Assembly: GCA_011041825.1 (NCBI GenBank)
Contig: DRAO01000091.1
Coordinates: forward strand, 1 to 7,704
Length of the DNA: 7,704 nucleotides
Direction: 5' to 3'
Origin: Chloroflexota bacterium
Lineage (GTDB): Bacteria; Chloroflexota; Anaerolineae; SpSt-600
A program made the translations under genes and the position numbers. Within the stretch, counting starts at the first letter, position 1, and each line of letters opens with the position of its first letter. The notes below the pieces were generated by a model, which had not been told where the DNA came from, ran no database searches, and saw nothing but the letters and a program-made list of their open reading frames with translations. Below are positions 5,352 through 7,704 of the stretch, piece by piece.

Positions 5352-6368
5352 TTGCAGGGGATTTTCACCTCGAAGGTCAGGCGGTCATTGAGGCGAGCGC
5401 TTTCCATATTGTTCACCATATCAGTGGTGGGGTTGTTGTTATGGCGTGCTTCTCCTCAGAAAATCCTGGCCCTCTTCCACCGCATAATCCCCGCTTGGCT
5501 GCTGCTGGGGGGGATTATATATGGCCTCACCAATTGTCTGAGAGCTTTGCGGGTTTTCATCCTCTGTAGGAGGGAAGTGCCTGGGGTCCTGGTCTTCCTG
5601 CCGGTTGTGTTCGCTCAATCTTTTCTAAATAACCTGTTGCCTGCCAGGCTGGGGGAAGCAGCCTTCATATACTTTCTGCATTCAAAGTACAGGATTAAAT
5701 GGGGAAAGGGAACAGCTCTGTTGGCAGTGGCTCGCATCCTGGACTATGAGGTGGTGGCTTTCCTGTTCCTGCTATCGGGCTCCTTCTATCTGACCAGGGG
5801 CTGGGGTAATCAGGGCATATTGCTGTGGTGGGCGGGGCTGATTTTGCTATGCACCTCGGTCTTTATCCTCTTTCTCCCCTGGCTAGGGAAGAGGATGTTC
5901 TCTCTCGTGGAAGTTGCCTTCTCCAATGAACCTGCTTCCTCATCTTGGTTGAGGAAGCTTAATGCCCAGTTGTTGGTGGGGTTTCGGTATCTCTCCGGCG
6001 CTGATTGGCGCACTGTTATATCGCCTGCCCTGTTCTGTTCGCTTTTCATATGGCTGGGGACATTTGCCTGGTTTCACGTCTTCCTGGCCGGCTTGGGATT
6101 TCACACCGGCTTCTTAGAAGTGGTGATAGGGGCCACTTTTGCAGTGCTATCTAAAGCTCTGCCTTGGCTTACCGTAGGTGGGCTAGGCGCTCACGAGAGC
6201 GGCTGGACCCTGGGTTTTACTTTGTTAGGATGGGACATACAGGATGCCATTGCTAGCGGTTTTGCCGTCAACCTGCTGGTGCTCTTAACCTCAAGTATAT
6301 ATGGGCTTTTGGGGTTGGCGTGGTTGCAATGGAGTTCAAAAGGGTTTCCCGATTTCGAAGGCTCATAA
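5352..6368 (+). CDS. Flippase-like integral membrane protein (UPF0104 / LPG synthase TM domain)
   Basis: This is a multi-spanning inner-membrane protein of about 338 residues from TTG 5352, or 347 from GTG 5325. It resembles the lysylphosphatidylglycerol-synthase transmembrane/UPF0104 (AglD-like) family, which is linked to lipid flipping and to membrane-lipid or lipid-linked sugar metabolism. Diagnostic stretches, numbered from TTG, are QSFLNNLLPARLGEA (89-103), then the cytosolic segment SKYRIKWGKGTALLAVARILDYEVV (111-135), and GGLGAHESGWTLGF (276-289), equivalent to the family's GGxGxxE motif. About 8 hydrophobic segments are seen; the N-terminus is basic (SKVRRSLRRA). It lacks any soluble aminoacyl-transfer domain, so it is not a full MprF. 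The last 40 nt overlap the next gene, which encodes a membrane glycosyltransferase. This fits a role in moving or supplying the lipid-linked donor, but that role is inferred from the neighbour. Confidence 0.8.
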   Translation: MQGIFTSKVRRSLRRALSILFTISVVGLLLWRASPQKILALFHRIIPAWLLLGGIIYGLTNCLRALRVFILCRREVPGVLVFLPVVFAQSFLNNLLPARLGEAAFIYFLHSKYRIKWGKGTALLAVARILDYEVVAFLFLLSGSFYLTRGWGNQGILLWWAGLILLCTSVFILFLPWLGKRMFSLVEVAFSNEPASSSWLRKLNAQLLVGFRYLSGADWRTVISPALFCSLFIWLGTFAWFHVFLAGLGFHTGFLEVVIGATFAVLSKALPWLTVGGLGAHESGWTLGFTLLGWDIQDAIASGFAVNLLVLLTSSIYGLLGLAWLQWSSKGFPDFEGS

Positions 6369-7704
6369 AGCGTGAAAAGCCCCTGTGGTGTTTGATGGGC
6401 GTGTACCTGATTTTGGCTCTCATCTACAACGTAACCAATCCTATCCTTGAATCTCCCGATGCCATCTGGCATTTTCGGTATATCCTTTACCTGGTTCAAG
6501 GCAAGGGGCTGCCTCATTATACCGGTACGCCTCTGCCGATGCATCAGGAAGCCAGCCAGCCTCCCCTGTATTACCTGTTAGCCGTGCCTCTGGTAGCTCT
6601 GGTGGATACATCCGATGCAGAGGAAGTCCTTCGATTCAACCCTCACGCAGCCGTTGGACTGGCTTCTGCTTATGGCAACAAGAACGTGCTTATCCATCCG
6701 CCTGATGAGCGGTTTCCGTATCGGGGAACGGCGCTGGCAGTGCATTTGGTCAGGCTATTGTCCACTCTCCTCGGGGCTTTAACCGTTCTGTTCGCTTACA
6801 GAGCGGCGAAGCTCCTTATGCCTGAAGGGGCTTTCCCCGCTTTCTTCGCTGCCTCCTTGGTGGCTTTCAACCCGCAGTTTATCTTCCTGAGCGCTTCTGT
6901 CAATAACGATAACCTGGTGACTGCCCTGGGAGCGATTGCCTTCTACCTTCTGGTGAACTCGTGGCTTGATTTGCCAGCTGGTAGACGGATGGCTCTCCTG
7001 GGGGTGATACTGGGGCTGGCAGCTATCGCCAAGCTTAACGGTTTGGTCTTAAGCGTTCTGGTAATAGGGCTTCTGCCCCTCGTGGCCTGGAGGCATCGGG
7101 CCTGGAAATCTCTGCCTTATTGGGCTATAATAATTATGCTCTCTGCGGCGACGGTGGCAGGTTGGTGGTACATCCGTAACTTGATTTTATATGGGGACCC
7201 CACCGGGTTGAAGGTGATGTTCGCCGTTTACCATCGGCGCTCTAAGCCTCCGGATTTGAGGGAGCTGCTCCTGTTGTTTGAGGGGGTGCGCAAATCCTTC
7301 TGGGCGGTGTTCGGGTGGTTCAATGTAGTGGCACATCCTTGGATTTACCCGGTCTTGGATTTCTGGATGCTGCTGGGGTTCACGGGTTTTGGGGTTTTTG
7401 CGGCTGGACTCTTATTGAGGAGGGAGTGGGACAGGCTAGCACAGTGGTCAATAGCGGTTGCGTGGGTGGCCGTTTACACCCTGGCACTTTGGAAGTGGTC
7501 TCAGATGCGGTATCCCCAGGGCAGGATGCTCTTTCCGGCTCTTCCGGCTTTCACGGCCCTGTGGGCCAGGGGGTGGCTGGTGGACCTGTTGGGCAGATGG
7601 GGGCGGCGGCTCAGCGCTGTTTCGGCAGTGGGGCTCTTTGTCCTGGCCCTCTCAGTTCCTTTCGTCTATATCCAACCGGCTTACGCCAGGCCGCCTTTGC
7701 TGGA
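6329..7704 (+). CDS. GT39/PMT-like membrane glycosyltransferase (GT-C), 3' end outside window
   Basis: An open frame of 458 codons runs off the right edge without a stop. It encodes a large polytopic protein of the GT-C type (PMT/GT39 or DUF2142-like), which transfers sugars from polyprenyl-phosphate donors on the outer face of the membrane. After a basic N-terminus (KRVSRFRRLIKRE) and the first helix comes an extracytoplasmic loop with NPILESPDAIWHFRY (37-51). This is the usual place of the acidic catalytic loop, here E41 and D44. It is followed by QEASQPPLYYLL (73-84), then YRGTALAVHLVRLLSTLLGA (131-150), FNPQFIFLSASVNNDN (180-195), WWYIRNLILYGDP (279-291) and RYPQGRMLFPALPAF (394-408). All are typical of bacterial GT39-like proteins. 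The ATG at 6329 overlaps the upstream gene by 40 nt and has no clear Shine-Dalgarno. The next in-frame ATG (6395) would cut the basic N-terminus and also lacks one. Acceptor and sugar are unknown. Confidence 0.8.
   Translation, partial: MEFKRVSRFRRLIKREKPLWCLMGVYLILALIYNVTNPILESPDAIWHFRYILYLVQGKGLPHYTGTPLPMHQEASQPPLYYLLAVPLVALVDTSDAEEVLRFNPHAAVGLASAYGNKNVLIHPPDERFPYRGTALAVHLVRLLSTLLGALTVLFAYRAAKLLMPEGAFPAFFAASLVAFNPQFIFLSASVNNDNLVTALGAIAFYLLVNSWLDLPAGRRMALLGVILGLAAIAKLNGLVLSVLVIGLLPLVAWRHRAWKSLPYWAIIIMLSAATVAGWWYIRNLILYGDPTGLKVMFAVYHRRSKPPDLRELLLLFEGVRKSFWAVFGWFNVVAHPWIYPVLDFWMLLGFTGFGVFAAGLLLRREWDRLAQWSIAVAWVAVYTLALWKWSQMRYPQGRMLFPALPAFTALWARGWLVDLLGRWGRRLSAVSAVGLFVLALSVPFVYIQPAYARPPLL

Overview
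The window reads as one stretch of accessory or envelope-biogenesis DNA from a bacterium. GC content is moderately high, Shine-Dalgarno sites are purine-rich, and GTG/TTG starts are plausible. The mix of a radical SAM protein, a TauE/SafE-DUF1634 pair, a flippase-like protein and a large GT-C glycosyltransferase resembles what I associate with Chloroflexota (Anaerolineae-type) genomes. That placement is an impression, not a demonstration.

Left edge (1-373): the 3' part of a decayed tyrosine recombinase. It keeps the box I Arg, but has Arg where the conserved Lys and His are expected. It then stops inside the HxxRH-like box, and the missing LATRYF continues in another frame, so it is a broken gene.

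Intergenic region (354-611): a good sigma70-type promoter (TTGCTA, 17 bp, TATACT with extended -10) lies directly behind the recombinase stop. It is followed by a 134-bp, non-coding, imperfect palindrome (449-582) centred on 515.5. The palindrome can fold into two flanking hairpins and a compact four-way, cloverleaf-like core. This is the most unusual object in the window.

Right part (612-7704): seven genes on the + strand, tightly packed and probably co-transcribed. They are a GT4-like glycosyltransferase, an RlmI-type 23S rRNA methyltransferase, a radical SAM protein with a C-terminal auxiliary cluster region, a TauE/SafE (TSUP) transporter, a small DUF1634 membrane protein, a flippase-like (UPF0104/LPG synthase TM) membrane protein, and a GT39/PMT-like membrane glycosyltransferase cut by the window end. 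Gaps are 12, 1, 21, 21 and about 62 nt, then a 40-nt overlap.

The two glycosyltransferases and the flippase-like protein suggest synthesis or transfer of a lipid-linked glycan at the membrane. The radical SAM enzyme could modify a sugar, lipid or peptide in the same pathway, but its substrate cannot be read from sequence. RlmI and the TauE/SafE-DUF1634 pair look like passengers with their own jobs (rRNA methylation; probable anion or organosulfur export). No gene is supported on the minus strand.
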